16,989 bases of DNA. It comes from Bacillota bacterium. GTDB taxonomy: Bacteria > Bacillota_E > Sulfobacillia > Sulfobacillales > Sulfobacillaceae. The stretch is taken from assembly GCA_021802375.1 (NCBI GenBank), contig JAKAAL010000015.1, positions 1-16,989 of the forward strand, written 5' to 3'. Below the pieces are notes generated by a model. That model saw only the letters and a list, made by a program, of their open reading frames with translations. It was not told the DNA's origin and made no database searches. Positions 6,576 through 13,753 of the stretch are shown here, piece by piece (position 1 is the stretch's first letter; every line of letters starts with the position of its first letter). The position numbers were made by a program, and so were the translations under genes.

Positions 6576-7943
6576 ATGGCTCGGATTGTAGTCATCGGCG
6601 GCAGTGACGCCGGCATCAGCGCCGCACTGCGCGCCCGGGAGGTGGATCCCGCGGCCGCTGTGACGATGCTGGTCGCGGATGCGTTTCCCAACTACAGCAT
6701 CTGCGGGCTACCCTTCTATCTCAGCGGCGAGGTCGCCGATTGGCACCAACTCGCGCATCGCACGCTGGGGGACATTGAATCGGCGGGCATCCGGGTCCGG
6801 TTGAATACCCGGGCTCTCGCCATCCATCCGGCGTCGCACACGGTGCAGGTGCAGACCAAGGGGGAGATCCCCGAGGCGGTGCCGTATGACAAGCTGGTGA
6901 TCGGCACCGGGGCGGAACCCATTCGGCCGCCCATTGTGGGGGTGGATCAGCCGGGGGTCTTCCTGCTCCATAGTATGGAAGATAGTTTCCGCGTGGCGGA
7001 ATATCTGGACGCCCACCAGCCGCACCGGGCGCTGATCATTGGGGCAGGCTACATCGGGCTCGAAATGGCCGATGCCTTGCGGCACCGCGGGCTGGCGGTG
7101 ACGGTCGCTGAACAGGCGCCAGCCGTCTTGCCAACCGTGGATCCGGCCTGGGGCGTGCGCTTGGGGGATCATCTCGCCGGCCAGGGCATCAGTGTCCGAA
7201 CGGGCGTACGAATCGAGGGGATTGCGCGAACCGGGAACTCACTGCACGTGACCGGGTCCCCCAGCTTCGCGGAGGACACCGACCTGGTGTTGGTGGTGGT
7301 CGGGGTACAGCCCGTTGCGGACCTAGCACGCGATGCCGGCTTGGCCCTCGGCATCAAAGGGGCCATTCCGGTCGACCGGACGATGGCCACGGCGCTTTCC
7401 GACATTTACGCGGCCGGCGACTGTGTCGAAACCTATCATCGGCTGCTGGGTGCCCCCACCTATTTGCCGCTGGGGACGACGGCGCATAAGCAAGGACGGG
7501 TCGCGGGCGAAAATGCGGCCGGGGGTGACGCGCACTTCGCGGGCTCGCTCGGAACGCAGGTGGTTAAAGTCTTCGATTGGGCCATTGCCCGCACGGGCTT
7601 TCGGGATCATGAGGCCGTGGCGGCCGGCTATCAGCCGCGAACGGTCGAATTCACGGCATGGGACCACAAAGCCTACTATCCCGGCGCCCACGAACTGACA
7701 TTGCGCATTACCGGGGACCGGGCCACCGGCCGCCTCTTAGGCGCTCAGATGCTGGGGCACTGGCAAGCGGCGGTGGCCAAGCGCACCGATTTCTTTGCCA
7801 TGGCGCTGTATCACCAGATGACCGTGGCCCAATGCTTGGAGGTCGACCTCAGCTACACCCCGCCTTTGGGGAGTCCCTGGGATGCGGTGCAAATGGCCGC
7901 TGAGCATTGGTTGCGCGTGGTGCGAGCGGGCCGTTTGGGGTAG
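6576..7943 (+). CDS. FAD-dependent CoA-disulfide-reductase-like oxidoreductase
   Basis: Single-Cys member of the pyridine nucleotide-disulfide oxidoreductases (CoA disulfide reductase / NADH oxidase / persulfide reductase group), 455 aa. The first FAD site is VVIGGSDAGISAAL (residues 5-18). The active Cys is C43 in NYSICGLPFYLSG, the same position and context as in CoA disulfide reductases. The NAD(P)H site is IIGAGYIGLEMADAL, and the second FAD site is SDIYAAGDCVE. The C-terminal dimerisation part contains the family segments AYYPGAHELTLRI and DLSYTPPLGSPWD with its conserved Tyr. AGGAGGT (6561-6567) precedes the ATG by eight bases and overlaps the osmC stop. It would reduce CoA or other low-molecular-weight disulfides or persulfides, or oxygen; the exact substrate cannot be read. 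As last gene of the ars operon it suggests thiol recycling under metalloid stress. Confidence 0.9.
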   Translation: MARIVVIGGSDAGISAALRAREVDPAAAVTMLVADAFPNYSICGLPFYLSGEVADWHQLAHRTLGDIESAGIRVRLNTRALAIHPASHTVQVQTKGEIPEAVPYDKLVIGTGAEPIRPPIVGVDQPGVFLLHSMEDSFRVAEYLDAHQPHRALIIGAGYIGLEMADALRHRGLAVTVAEQAPAVLPTVDPAWGVRLGDHLAGQGISVRTGVRIEGIARTGNSLHVTGSPSFAEDTDLVLVVVGVQPVADLARDAGLALGIKGAIPVDRTMATALSDIYAAGDCVETYHRLLGAPTYLPLGTTAHKQGRVAGENAAGGDAHFAGSLGTQVVKVFDWAIARTGFRDHEAVAAGYQPRTVEFTAWDHKAYYPGAHELTLRITGDRATGRLLGAQMLGHWQAAVAKRTDFFAMALYHQMTVAQCLEVDLSYTPPLGSPWDAVQMAAEHWLRVVRAGRLG

Positions 7944-7962
7944 GGCAACTGCGCGGTGGCAG

Positions 7963-8145
7963 GGACCTCCCTATGGCGGCTCCCATGCCCTGTGGCGGTC
8001 TTTTGCCCGGCGCCGCTTGGGCGAGCTCATGCGTCAGGGGCTGACCGAGCGAGAGGCCCGGCGCGTCATCGCCAAGGAAACGGGCCATGGCGACAACCGT
8101 GGACGGATTACACTGGCGTACTGCACCACAACCCAAGAAGAGTGA
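7963..8145 (+). pseudogene. C-terminal relic of a tyrosine recombinase
   Basis: An open frame that is coding-like only after about 7963 gives a segment typical of the end of a phage-type integrase. It begins HALWRSFARRRLGELMRQG, resembling the catalytic H-x-x-R helix, with Arg replaced by Trp. It continues through TEREARRVIAKETGHG, the helix ending in the conserved GH motif, to RITLAYCTT, where the catalytic Tyr would lie, and stops at 8145. The N-terminal and most of the catalytic domain are missing, because the frame runs back into the oxidoreductase gene in another phase. No ribosome site or good start was found. The Arg change and truncation make it surely inactive. Its place right after the ars operon suggests that the operon arrived with, or replaced part of, a mobile element. 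Confidence 0.6.
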
Positions 8146-8473
8146 GTTGCGCCACGCTAGGCCAAAAGAGGACTTTCCGATGGGTTGCTAAAAGTCTAAC
8201 AATTATGGCCCTGTAAGGCGCCAAGAAGGGAGAGGAGACGACTGGTATGGGTTACGGACTAGGGTCGGCGTTACAGTCTATTGTCCACCCTACGATCAGG
8301 GGGCGTATTCGCACACAGCCCCTCAGGGGCGTCCCCGGCACGGAATGGGAGTTGGGCGCCGTTTGAGCAGGCTGCGGTTCTTGGTCATCGGGTGACCGTG
8401 GCGACCATAGCGCGCGCCTCGCCCTTTTGGCTTTGGACCGCCCCCGTAGCGAGGGAGGCGGCCCGGTCGCGTC
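8146..8473. other. Gene-free stretch
   Basis: No gene with a ribosome site or a recognisable product is seen. Small inverted repeats are present, such as GCCCC/GGGGC with a TCA loop near 8318-8330. None has a T-tract, so I do not call the terminator of either flanking gene. Confidence 0.4.
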
Positions 8474-9220
8474 TTAGACCAGCGCTTGGTAGATGGCGTC
8501 CCACAAGGCGATCCGCGCTCGCATCACCCGTTGGGCGATACCCCGACTTTCCTCCCACCGATCGGGACGGTCTGCGCACAACGCCTCCAGAAGCTGCCGC
8601 ACCATCGGGCCATGCTTGTCCCCGTCGACTTCGATATGCCGTTCCAGATAATAGACAAACCGCTCCACGGGCCGCCCCTCGACCTGCCATTGGGTCATGA
8701 GCGCGCTAAAGAGGGTCGGGATTAAGTCCTCACGTCCATAAAAGAACGCGGCGGCCACCCCATGCAGGGGGGCCTGGCGGGCGATGGTCAGGGTGGTCGA
8801 TACGAACGCCTGCGCGGCTGCGGGCGCGCCGGCGGCCTCCAGCGCTGCCTCCGCCTGCTGGCCGTGGGCCACGGCAGCGACGGTCTGTTCAATCGGCCGG
8901 GTGTCGGCCCCGACTTCCCGCATCGCGGCTAAATACAAGGCAAAGTGGCTCGCGTAGCCCCCGCGACCATCCTGATCGGACTCCTCATCTAGGACAATCT
9001 CGTTGATGAGCCGGGCAAACGCAGGCACCACCCGCGGCGTCCAGGGGACGTCGACGGACGTTAGCTCCTGCTGCAACCGTTTGGCGAGACTCATGAAGTC
9101 CCACACAGCATACACGTGATGTTCCATGAAGACGCGCAGGCGCTCCACGGAATTGATCGCCCGATACAAGGGGTGCGCGCCAAGCTGGTGTTTCCAGTGA
9201 TCCAATTCGAGTTCGACCAT
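8474..9220 (-). CDS. DUF3050 family protein (heme-oxygenase-like fold)
   Basis: 248-aa protein of the DUF3050 family, full length. Typical segments are LGAHPLYRAI near the N-terminus, FMEHHVYAVWDFMSL (residues 31-45), INEIVLDEESDQDGRGGY (72-89) with SHFALYL (91-97), FFYGREDLIP (159-168), and YLERHIEVDGDKHGPM (191-206). The His and Glu/Asp residues in these segments (E33, H34/H35, E74, E79/E80, H92, E193, H195, D199, H203) could form a metal site of the heme-oxygenase-like diiron type. That function is inferred from the fold and not proved. No signal peptide or membrane segment is seen. GGAGG lies six bases before the ATG on the minus strand. It stands alone, with no co-directional neighbour. 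A TAACC...GGTTA dyad lies just upstream (9233-9251). Confidence 0.88.
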   Translation of the reverse strand: MVELELDHWKHQLGAHPLYRAINSVERLRVFMEHHVYAVWDFMSLAKRLQQELTSVDVPWTPRVVPAFARLINEIVLDEESDQDGRGGYASHFALYLAAMREVGADTRPIEQTVAAVAHGQQAEAALEAAGAPAAAQAFVSTTLTIARQAPLHGVAAAFFYGREDLIPTLFSALMTQWQVEGRPVERFVYYLERHIEVDGDKHGPMVRQLLEALCADRPDRWEESRGIAQRVMRARIALWDAIYQALV

Positions 9221-9232
9221 GAGAGCCTCCGT

Positions 9233-9251
9233 TAACCAATATCTTCGGTTA
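9233..9251. promoter_or_regulatory. Possible operator upstream of the DUF3050 gene
   Basis: TAACC (9233-9237) and GGTTA (9247-9251) form an inverted repeat around nine bases, 12 bases before the DUF3050 start and overlapping where its transcript would begin. The arms are only five bases long, so chance is possible. No clear -35/-10 pair was found. Confidence 0.25.
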
Positions 9252-9270
9252 GTGTATCACATAGCGAAGG

Positions 9271-9702
9271 ATGGCTCATTTGGAGCTCCACGAACCCGAC
9301 CAGCTGCTTTGTGATCGGATGAGTCGCACCAATACCCGTCGGCGCCCGAGCGCTGGAATCGCATGGTGGTCGAGTCGCGCAATTCGCGCGTGGGCCTCCC
9401 TGGGGCTGTTTCATGACTGGCGGCAAATCCCCCGCGATTTGGCGGACATCATCAAATCAGCGGGCGTGAATTATCACCTGTACCCCTCGTCCAAGCACAC
9501 ATATAAGAGCCTACTCGAGGAGATTGAGCCCCATTACCTGAAGGAAGCCATGGCGACGCCACGGTATCATGCGATCAATGTGATTCGTTCCGGCGGGGTT
9601 GTGGTACCGCCATTTATCGCCCGCATGCTGCAGCCGTCGACTCTGCGCTTAAAATCTGCGGCCCCCAAGGAACCAGAGAATGGTCCCGTCCATAAGCGAT
9701 AA
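9271..9702 (+). CDS. Unrecognised ORF, possibly a gene remnant
   Basis: An open frame of 143 codons. Its first 45 residues are Arg/Trp-rich and look like shadow translation. The later part, from about DLADIIKSAGVNYHLYPSS through SLLEEIEPHYLKEAM to INVIRSGGVVVPPFIARML, has a more protein-like mix of hydrophobic and charged residues. There is no good ribosome site before the ATG at 9271. I do not recognise a family. It could be the 3' end of a gene whose 5' part was lost, or a chance ORF beside the DUF3050 promoter. Confidence 0.28.
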   Translation: MAHLELHEPDQLLCDRMSRTNTRRRPSAGIAWWSSRAIRAWASLGLFHDWRQIPRDLADIIKSAGVNYHLYPSSKHTYKSLLEEIEPHYLKEAMATPRYHAINVIRSGGVVVPPFIARMLQPSTLRLKSAAPKEPENGPVHKR

Positions 9703-9730
9703 GAAAATTATGGAATGGGAGGATCGCTAC

Positions 9731-9922
9731 ATGCCCCGATATACCTTTGATCGGCTGCGAGAGAATACGGGTCGTCTGATTGCGGCGGCGTGCGCGGACG
9801 ATCACGCGGCGTTTCGCCGAGCCTGGTGCACCTGGCAGCGTCTGTGGGAAATTGAATTGCTTCTCAGACGGCCCCCACCGTCTCTCGGTGTGCTGCTTGA
9901 GGAGGGAGACTCGTTGCTATGA
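9731..9922 (+). CDS. Small hypothetical protein (63 aa), first of a coupled pair
   Basis: Small soluble, amphipathic protein of 63 aa, beginning MPRYTFDRLRENTGRLIAAA, with a helical central part rich in Ala, Arg, Trp and Glu and a C-terminus LGVLLEEGDSLL. ATG 9731 is preferred over 9710 because GGGAGGA at 9716-9722 stands eight bases before it. I do not recognise the family. Its TGA stop overlaps the start of the next ORF as ATGA, and it carries the next ORF's ribosome site GGAGGGAG in its last codons. Such coupling supports both as real genes. Confidence 0.55.
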   Translation: MPRYTFDRLRENTGRLIAAACADDHAAFRRAWCTWQRLWEIELLLRRPPPSLGVLLEEGDSLL

Positions 9923-10047
9923 ATCCGTGGTTTTGGAGCCTGGCTCTCGGGGCATTGGCGGTCCTAGGGATGGCGATACGCACGCAACCGCCCGTTGAGC
10001 GTTACTGGATGGTCTCGACCGTCTTCCTGACAGCACTCATGCTCTGA
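9919..10047 (+). CDS. Tiny membrane protein (42 aa), translationally coupled
   Basis: A 42-aa ORF, MNPWFWSLALGALAVLGMAI then RTQPPVERYW and a second hydrophobic run MVSTVFLTALML. Two short hydrophobic segments (about residues 4-20 and 30-42) joined by a charged turn predict a small helical-hairpin membrane protein. The start overlaps the preceding stop (ATGA at 9919-9922), and GGAGGGAG at 9901-9908 is at normal distance. No family is recognised. It could be a small subunit or regulator of a membrane complex, but no such complex is in the window. Confidence 0.55.
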   Translation: MNPWFWSLALGALAVLGMAIRTQPPVERYWMVSTVFLTALML

Positions 10048-10586
10048 GCCAGCGAGTGATGGCGAGAGATCGAGACCTCTTCGCTGTGGGAAAAAATGTC
10101 ACCAAATGCGGAGAGGCCCATACCGTGTGAGAGCCAATGAAAGGATGAGTCTATGGAGTGAATAAGCCACCTTTGGGTGGGGAGCTGGTCGTCTGGATCC
10201 CCGCGTGCCCTGTTTTAGACGTTCCGGTACGCTTCCGAAACGGGCTCGGTCTCCACACAACATCATGAGATCGTGCCCATGGCGTAGCACGGATGTTGTT
10301 TCGTGGTATCCTGCAATTAAGAGTGCAGCCGCGCCCGTCGCGATCCCGTGACGTAAGGCGCCGCGGCCCGCCGGGGTAACGCATGGACTTATAGGTGATC
10401 GCGTGGCCCATTTTTTATGCCCGCACGGTGATGACCCCCATATGAAACATAATCGACGTGATGATGCCCATTCGCCCTTCGCTGGGGTCGCCGGCCAAGG
10501 AGCGCGGATCCGGCACGGTGTTGCCGGCATGGTCTATCCCTATTCATGCAGGCCGAAGGGGGGAGACACTGGGAACCCCAAGGGGT
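10048..10586. other. Gene-free stretch of about 540 bp
   Basis: Open frames occur on both strands (up to 143 codons on the minus strand), but all are Arg/Pro/Gly/Ser-rich without ribosome sites. They do not resemble families I know and overlap each other in several phases, which is the pattern of shadow frames. No tRNA, repeat array or element end is seen. It may be decayed coding DNA. Confidence 0.4.
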
Positions 10587-10808
10587 TCATTGGCCATCGC
10601 GCACGGTATCTCGCCACGCAACAAACCGCGCTAAGGCCCGCTGGCTAGCGCCGCGCGTGGGGCTCCACTGATCAGCGGCTGCGTCGCCGAGGTGCTCGGC
10701 TTCCCGTTGAATTTGCCGACTGTTCCAGCCCGACCGTCGCCGGTGGCCGAGGTACTGGTCAATGAGACGACCGATTGCCTCGCTATCCGGATGTGGTAAG
10801 TGGCCCAT
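10587..10808 (-). CDS. Small hypothetical protein (73 aa)
   Basis: A 73-aa ORF with ATG at 10808 and a good ribosome site, GGGGG at 10817-10821 on the minus strand, eight bases away. The product is polar and probably helical: SEAIGRLIDQYLGHRRR, then SRQIQREAEHLGDAAA and SQRALARFVAWRDTV. There is no signal peptide, membrane segment or Cys. The basic Arg cluster at residues 23-25 could touch nucleic acid, but no known DNA-binding motif is visible. Neighbouring genes give no hint. I do not recognise the family. Confidence 0.5.
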   Translation of the reverse strand: MGHLPHPDSEAIGRLIDQYLGHRRRSGWNSRQIQREAEHLGDAAADQWSPTRGASQRALARFVAWRDTVRDGQ

Positions 10809-11188
10809 GGTTTATTCCCCCTGCCGGAACCCTACCACAAGGACGAGACAGGATTCCTGTATAGTTGCGCTGGCTGGCTCATGGCACGGATGTCGACACC
10901 GAGCGGGATTTACCGGTTGTTGGTGGGTGAAATTGGGCCCTCTTGGTTTGGCCTCCGCGGGCGCTGATACGGCGAGGCGTTTTCTGTCGTTGAGGCGAGC
11001 GCGGTTTGACCCCATACGCCGGCGAAAGCCGGGGTATCGAGGGTCAGCCAAGTTGAGGGTGGGCGGAACGCTTCTGGCGGGCAATCAACTGGGGCGATGT
11101 CCTGAGTCATGCAAGGCCTGCTCAAGGGTTTTCTCGGGTGATACGGGGGCGATCCAATGCGTGCGGATGAATGGGCCTTGCTGCAAGA
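10809..11188. other. Gene-free stretch, possibly with insertion-sequence end remnants
   Basis: No credible gene. GTTGGTGGGTGAAATTGGGC (about 10917-10936) and GTTTGACCCC followed by a hairpin and GAGGGTCAGCC (11004-11048 region) recall the repeated TGGGTCAA-ATTG-type blocks found at ends of some IS21-family elements. The likeness is from memory and neither the transposase genes nor exact terminal repeats are visible, so this is only a suggestion. Confidence 0.3.
11014..11037. repeat. REP-like hairpin with GNRA tetraloop
   Basis: ATAC-G-CCGGC, GAAA, GCCGG-G-GTAT: a nine-pair stem with one G-G mismatch and a GAAA tetraloop. The shape and bases recall REP-type palindromes dispersed in many bacterial genomes. 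Only one copy is in the window, so dispersal cannot be shown here. No T-tract follows on either strand. Confidence 0.5.
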
Positions 11189-11713
11189 TCAGGGCGCGAA
11201 AGTGTGGGTCTGTTCGATCCGTCTGTAGGTCGAAAAAAACCATCCAATAGAGATGGCAAAGACGTACCAGGTGACTTCAATCTCAAGAATGCGCCGGTGC
11301 GAGGTCGAGTTTACAATTCCGAGCAAAGCGCCGAGTGCCGAAAATATTAACGCGACCACAGCGAAGGTGACCCTGCGAGTGGACTCCTCCAAGTGCTGCT
11401 GCGCCACCACGTACCACGCTTGTATGGCGGGGTCGGCAACGCTCTGGGGATGGGGATGTCGGAGGCGGTGATAGAAGTGTGGCGCGACCGGTTGATTGAG
11501 CCCGAACAGGGTCTCGGCGAATGCAAGCAAACGCCACCGCCAAAACCAGGCCACCGCACTAAAGACGCTGATGAACATGGGGTAGAGCGGCCATGATGCG
11601 GGTTTCCAGAGCAAGCCCGCGACACAAAGGGCGAGGAGCACGCACCACGCCACAATCCATCCGCGGTACACGCGACGGATCAAGGTCCATAAACTGTGGG
11701 TGCGCGACGTCAT
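11189..11713 (-). CDS. Four-helix membrane protein of unknown function
   Basis: A 174-aa integral membrane protein. Four hydrophobic segments are evident at about residues 19-37 (GWIVAWCVLLALCVAGLLW), 42-60, 114-134 and 145-162. They form two hairpins, separated by a polar stretch with the His-rich HFYHRLRHPHPQ (79-90) and a Gln/Glu-rich helix. ATG 11713 is chosen because the longer frame upstream has no ribosome site, while AAGGAG lies about 11 bases before this codon. I recognise no family; the His cluster might bind a metal. The gene is divergent from the MarR gene, with about 190 bases between starts, which makes it a possible target of that regulator. Confidence 0.62.
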   Translation of the reverse strand: MTSRTHSLWTLIRRVYRGWIVAWCVLLALCVAGLLWKPASWPLYPMFISVFSAVAWFWRWRLLAFAETLFGLNQPVAPHFYHRLRHPHPQSVADPAIQAWYVVAQQHLEESTRRVTFAVVALIFSALGALLGIVNSTSHRRILEIEVTWYVFAISIGWFFSTYRRIEQTHTFAP

Positions 11714-11844
11714 CTCATCGGGCGCTCCTTCCGATCGAGGATGCACCGGGAATTCTGGGATTGATCTTAGCGAAATCCAGCCGTGCACGCTATGTTTATC
11801 GGGATGTCACGAGAGGCCGTCGGCGTTGTACTCACTATTTTTTG

Positions 11845-11872
11845 TTGGGGGAGTGAGGTGGTCTGCTATGAT
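11845..11872 (+). promoter_or_regulatory. Extended -10 promoter of the MarR gene
   Basis: TGCTATGAT (11864-11872) matches the extended -10 consensus TGnTATAAT at all but one position. A TTGGGG (11845-11850) lies 16 bases above it as a modest -35. The GTG start of the regulator lies 30 bases below, so the leader is short. Confidence 0.5.
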
Positions 11873-11901
11873 GGAGACAATCTTTGGGAGGTGCCCGATT
11901 C

Positions 11902-12318
11902 GTGCCTGACACATCCGATCCATCCGCTCTCATGCCGCAACTGATTTTGCTCCTATTAAGGGAAGCGTTTCGCACCGGTCGCGTCTGTGACCTCTCCCCA
12001 TGGGAATTAGTATCCGTCCTCTACATCGACCAACATGGTCCCATGCCGCTGCGCCAGCTGGCCGAATGGACCGGCATCCCGAGTGGGCAAATCACGAAAA
12101 TTGTGGACCGTCTCGAGGCAGCGGGATATGTTCGGCGTGTGAAGCATCCCACGGATCGGCGGATTGTCCTCGTTACCATGCGGGTCGGCGGTCGGCGGCA
12201 GTTGGCATACGGCTTATCTGAGACGCTGTCCGCCTTGCAGAGCGCGAGCACTGCGCCAGAATGGGCGCCCGTCGTCGCGGCCTTGTGGGCGCAACATCCC
12301 GATCCCGGCGTCGACTAA
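11902..12318 (+). CDS. MarR-family transcriptional regulator
   Basis: Winged-helix regulator of 138 aa. The HTH spans about residues 49-72 (PLRQLAEWTGIP then SGQITKIVDRLEAAGYV), and the wing carries the family pattern HPTDRRIVLVTM (residues 82-93), including the conserved D-R-R. Flanking helices for dimerisation are present but the protein is on the short side. A GTG start at 11902 is chosen with GGGAGG at 11886-11891; ATG 11932 is a possible shorter start. It reads away from a membrane protein gene, a classic arrangement for a MarR and its target. No ligand can be deduced; there is one Cys (C29). Its last 105 bases overlap the 3' end of the convergent glycosyltransferase gene, which is unusually long for such an overlap. 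Confidence 0.88.
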   Translation: MPDTSDPSALMPQLILLLLREAFRTGRVCDLSPWELVSVLYIDQHGPMPLRQLAEWTGIPSGQITKIVDRLEAAGYVRRVKHPTDRRIVLVTMRVGGRRQLAYGLSETLSALQSASTAPEWAPVVAALWAQHPDPGVD

Positions 12319-13740
12319 CGCCATGAATCCGCGGGATTCGTCGCCTGATGGCGAACGGTCCGTTTTTTCCTCTCTATCAACCGCTCCCAGAGCTTCCTGA
12401 TATAGATCAAATGCGTCGGCCATCCGGCCCTTAATTTTATAGATGTCCGCCAATCCCGCAGCTATTTTCCACCGGCCGATATCGGGGCTCATCGAAACTA
12501 TCCCCCGATACCGAGGGAGTGTTTGCTTGGCTTGGTTAAATGACTCCTCCGCTACATCAAGATACTTCAATGCAAGAGCCAGGTAGGACGCCCCGCGTAA
12601 GTACCACATAGCCGGAAAATTCGGATCCTCTTGCACCGCCATATCTGCGACCCTGAGTGCCGCATCCTGTCTCCCTAACTTTTGCAACGTTTCGATTCGG
12701 TACGTTCGCACCTCATTCAGCCGACCATAGTACGGGAACTGACCACGAAGCTCTTCCACCTTCTCTAGGGCCCGAACCGCTTCCTCAAACTGTCCCGCAA
12801 GTGACAACTCCCGCCCGAGAAACCCCCACGACGCGATATCCGTAGGGTCGTCCTCCACGCTCTTCTTAAGCAATGCAATATTTCTCGCAAGTTTTCCCTT
12901 TTCACTCATAATCGCTGGGTCGTACCCGTCATGCCGAACCCGAATCCGCACCGCGGGGCGAGTCACCACCGCACTTAGCACCCCCTCCGGTGGACCGACT
13001 TGCTCGTGAATCCGCCCGTGCCATATGAACCCGCTACGCTTGGCGAACATGCGCGACATATCATAATTGGGTTCCACTCGCCCGCTGATGAGATTGAATT
13101 GCCCGATGCGAATGATGGTGGACTCTGCCCGAGAATCGAAAAGGCCCGCCGCCAACCGCGGAGCACTGAGATCCTCGTCGAACAATACTTCATCGCCATC
13201 GACCCAAAGAACCCATTCGGAGGTAACCTTGCTTAGCGCGAAATTCCGTGCAGCCGAAAAATCACCTGTCCACGGATATTCATAAACCTTCACGTTATTG
13301 GCTCGCGCGATATCTCTGGTGCCATCGGTACTCCCCGTATCCACCACAATTATCTCATCAACCGCGCCTCTCAACGACTGTAAAACCGCTTCAATGGTCC
13401 GCATCTCGTCCTTGACAATAAGTGCTGCACTTACCGTAACTCGAGGCACGGCCAGGAGCTCCGTCATCCAATGCGACACGCCATCGCTGTCTTTGCGACC
13501 TTGCAATCGATTCCAAACCGGCTCCGCCCATGACGCCACCGGGTCGAGAAACCAGCCGCGATCGTAGGCCGCCCAGGAGTCACCATACGCGCCTAAATGC
13601 TCCAGGCATTCGCCGAGAAATACCCAAGCCTGCGCATTCAACGGGTCTTTGGCCAGTACATCTCGAAGAAAGCCTCGGGCAGTTTCGTAGTCACGGTTAA
13701 CCAAAAGATTATGAGCAAACTGAATATCCTCTTGCGCCAT
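12214..13740 (-). CDS. TPR-containing family 2 glycosyltransferase
   Basis: 508-aa glycosyltransferase with a GT-A fold between helical repeats. Residues about 5-70 form TPR-like repeats (FLRDVLAKDPLNAQAWVFLG). The GT2 domain follows with SAALIVKDE (104-112), VVDTGSTDGT (132-141), DFSAARN (160-166), the metal-binding D-x-D in WVDGDE (D181, D183) and the acceptor-side HGRIHEQV (241-248). Residues about 285-455 are further TPRs. This layout occurs in protein glycosyltransferases such as the SunS group, so a protein acceptor is plausible; the S-layer-like protein encoded just upstream is the obvious candidate. ATG 13740 has GGAGG seven bases upstream; the TTG further up lies at the Shine-Dalgarno itself. 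An intrinsic terminator sits directly before the ribosome site. From residue about 475 on, the protein is encoded antisense to the MarR gene and looks unlike a TPR, suggesting a lost original stop. Confidence 0.9.
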   Translation of the reverse strand: MAQEDIQFAHNLLVNRDYETARGFLRDVLAKDPLNAQAWVFLGECLEHLGAYGDSWAAYDRGWFLDPVASWAEPVWNRLQGRKDSDGVSHWMTELLAVPRVTVSAALIVKDEMRTIEAVLQSLRGAVDEIIVVDTGSTDGTRDIARANNVKVYEYPWTGDFSAARNFALSKVTSEWVLWVDGDEVLFDEDLSAPRLAAGLFDSRAESTIIRIGQFNLISGRVEPNYDMSRMFAKRSGFIWHGRIHEQVGPPEGVLSAVVTRPAVRIRVRHDGYDPAIMSEKGKLARNIALLKKSVEDDPTDIASWGFLGRELSLAGQFEEAVRALEKVEELRGQFPYYGRLNEVRTYRIETLQKLGRQDAALRVADMAVQEDPNFPAMWYLRGASYLALALKYLDVAEESFNQAKQTLPRYRGIVSMSPDIGRWKIAAGLADIYKIKGRMADAFDLYQEALGAVDREEKTDRSPSGDESRGFMALVDAGIGMLRPQGRDDGRPFWRSARALQGGQRLR

Positions 13741-13753
13741 GTTGACAACCTCC

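Noticed and set aside
8385..8690. Minus-strand and plus-strand ORFs overlapping the DUF3050 3' end
   Set aside because: Low-complexity Arg/Ala/Pro translations in shadow frames of a well-recognised gene, without ribosome sites.
10099..10530. 143-codon minus-strand ORF
   Set aside because: No ribosome site, no recognisable motif, and overlapping open frames in other phases with the same composition bias.
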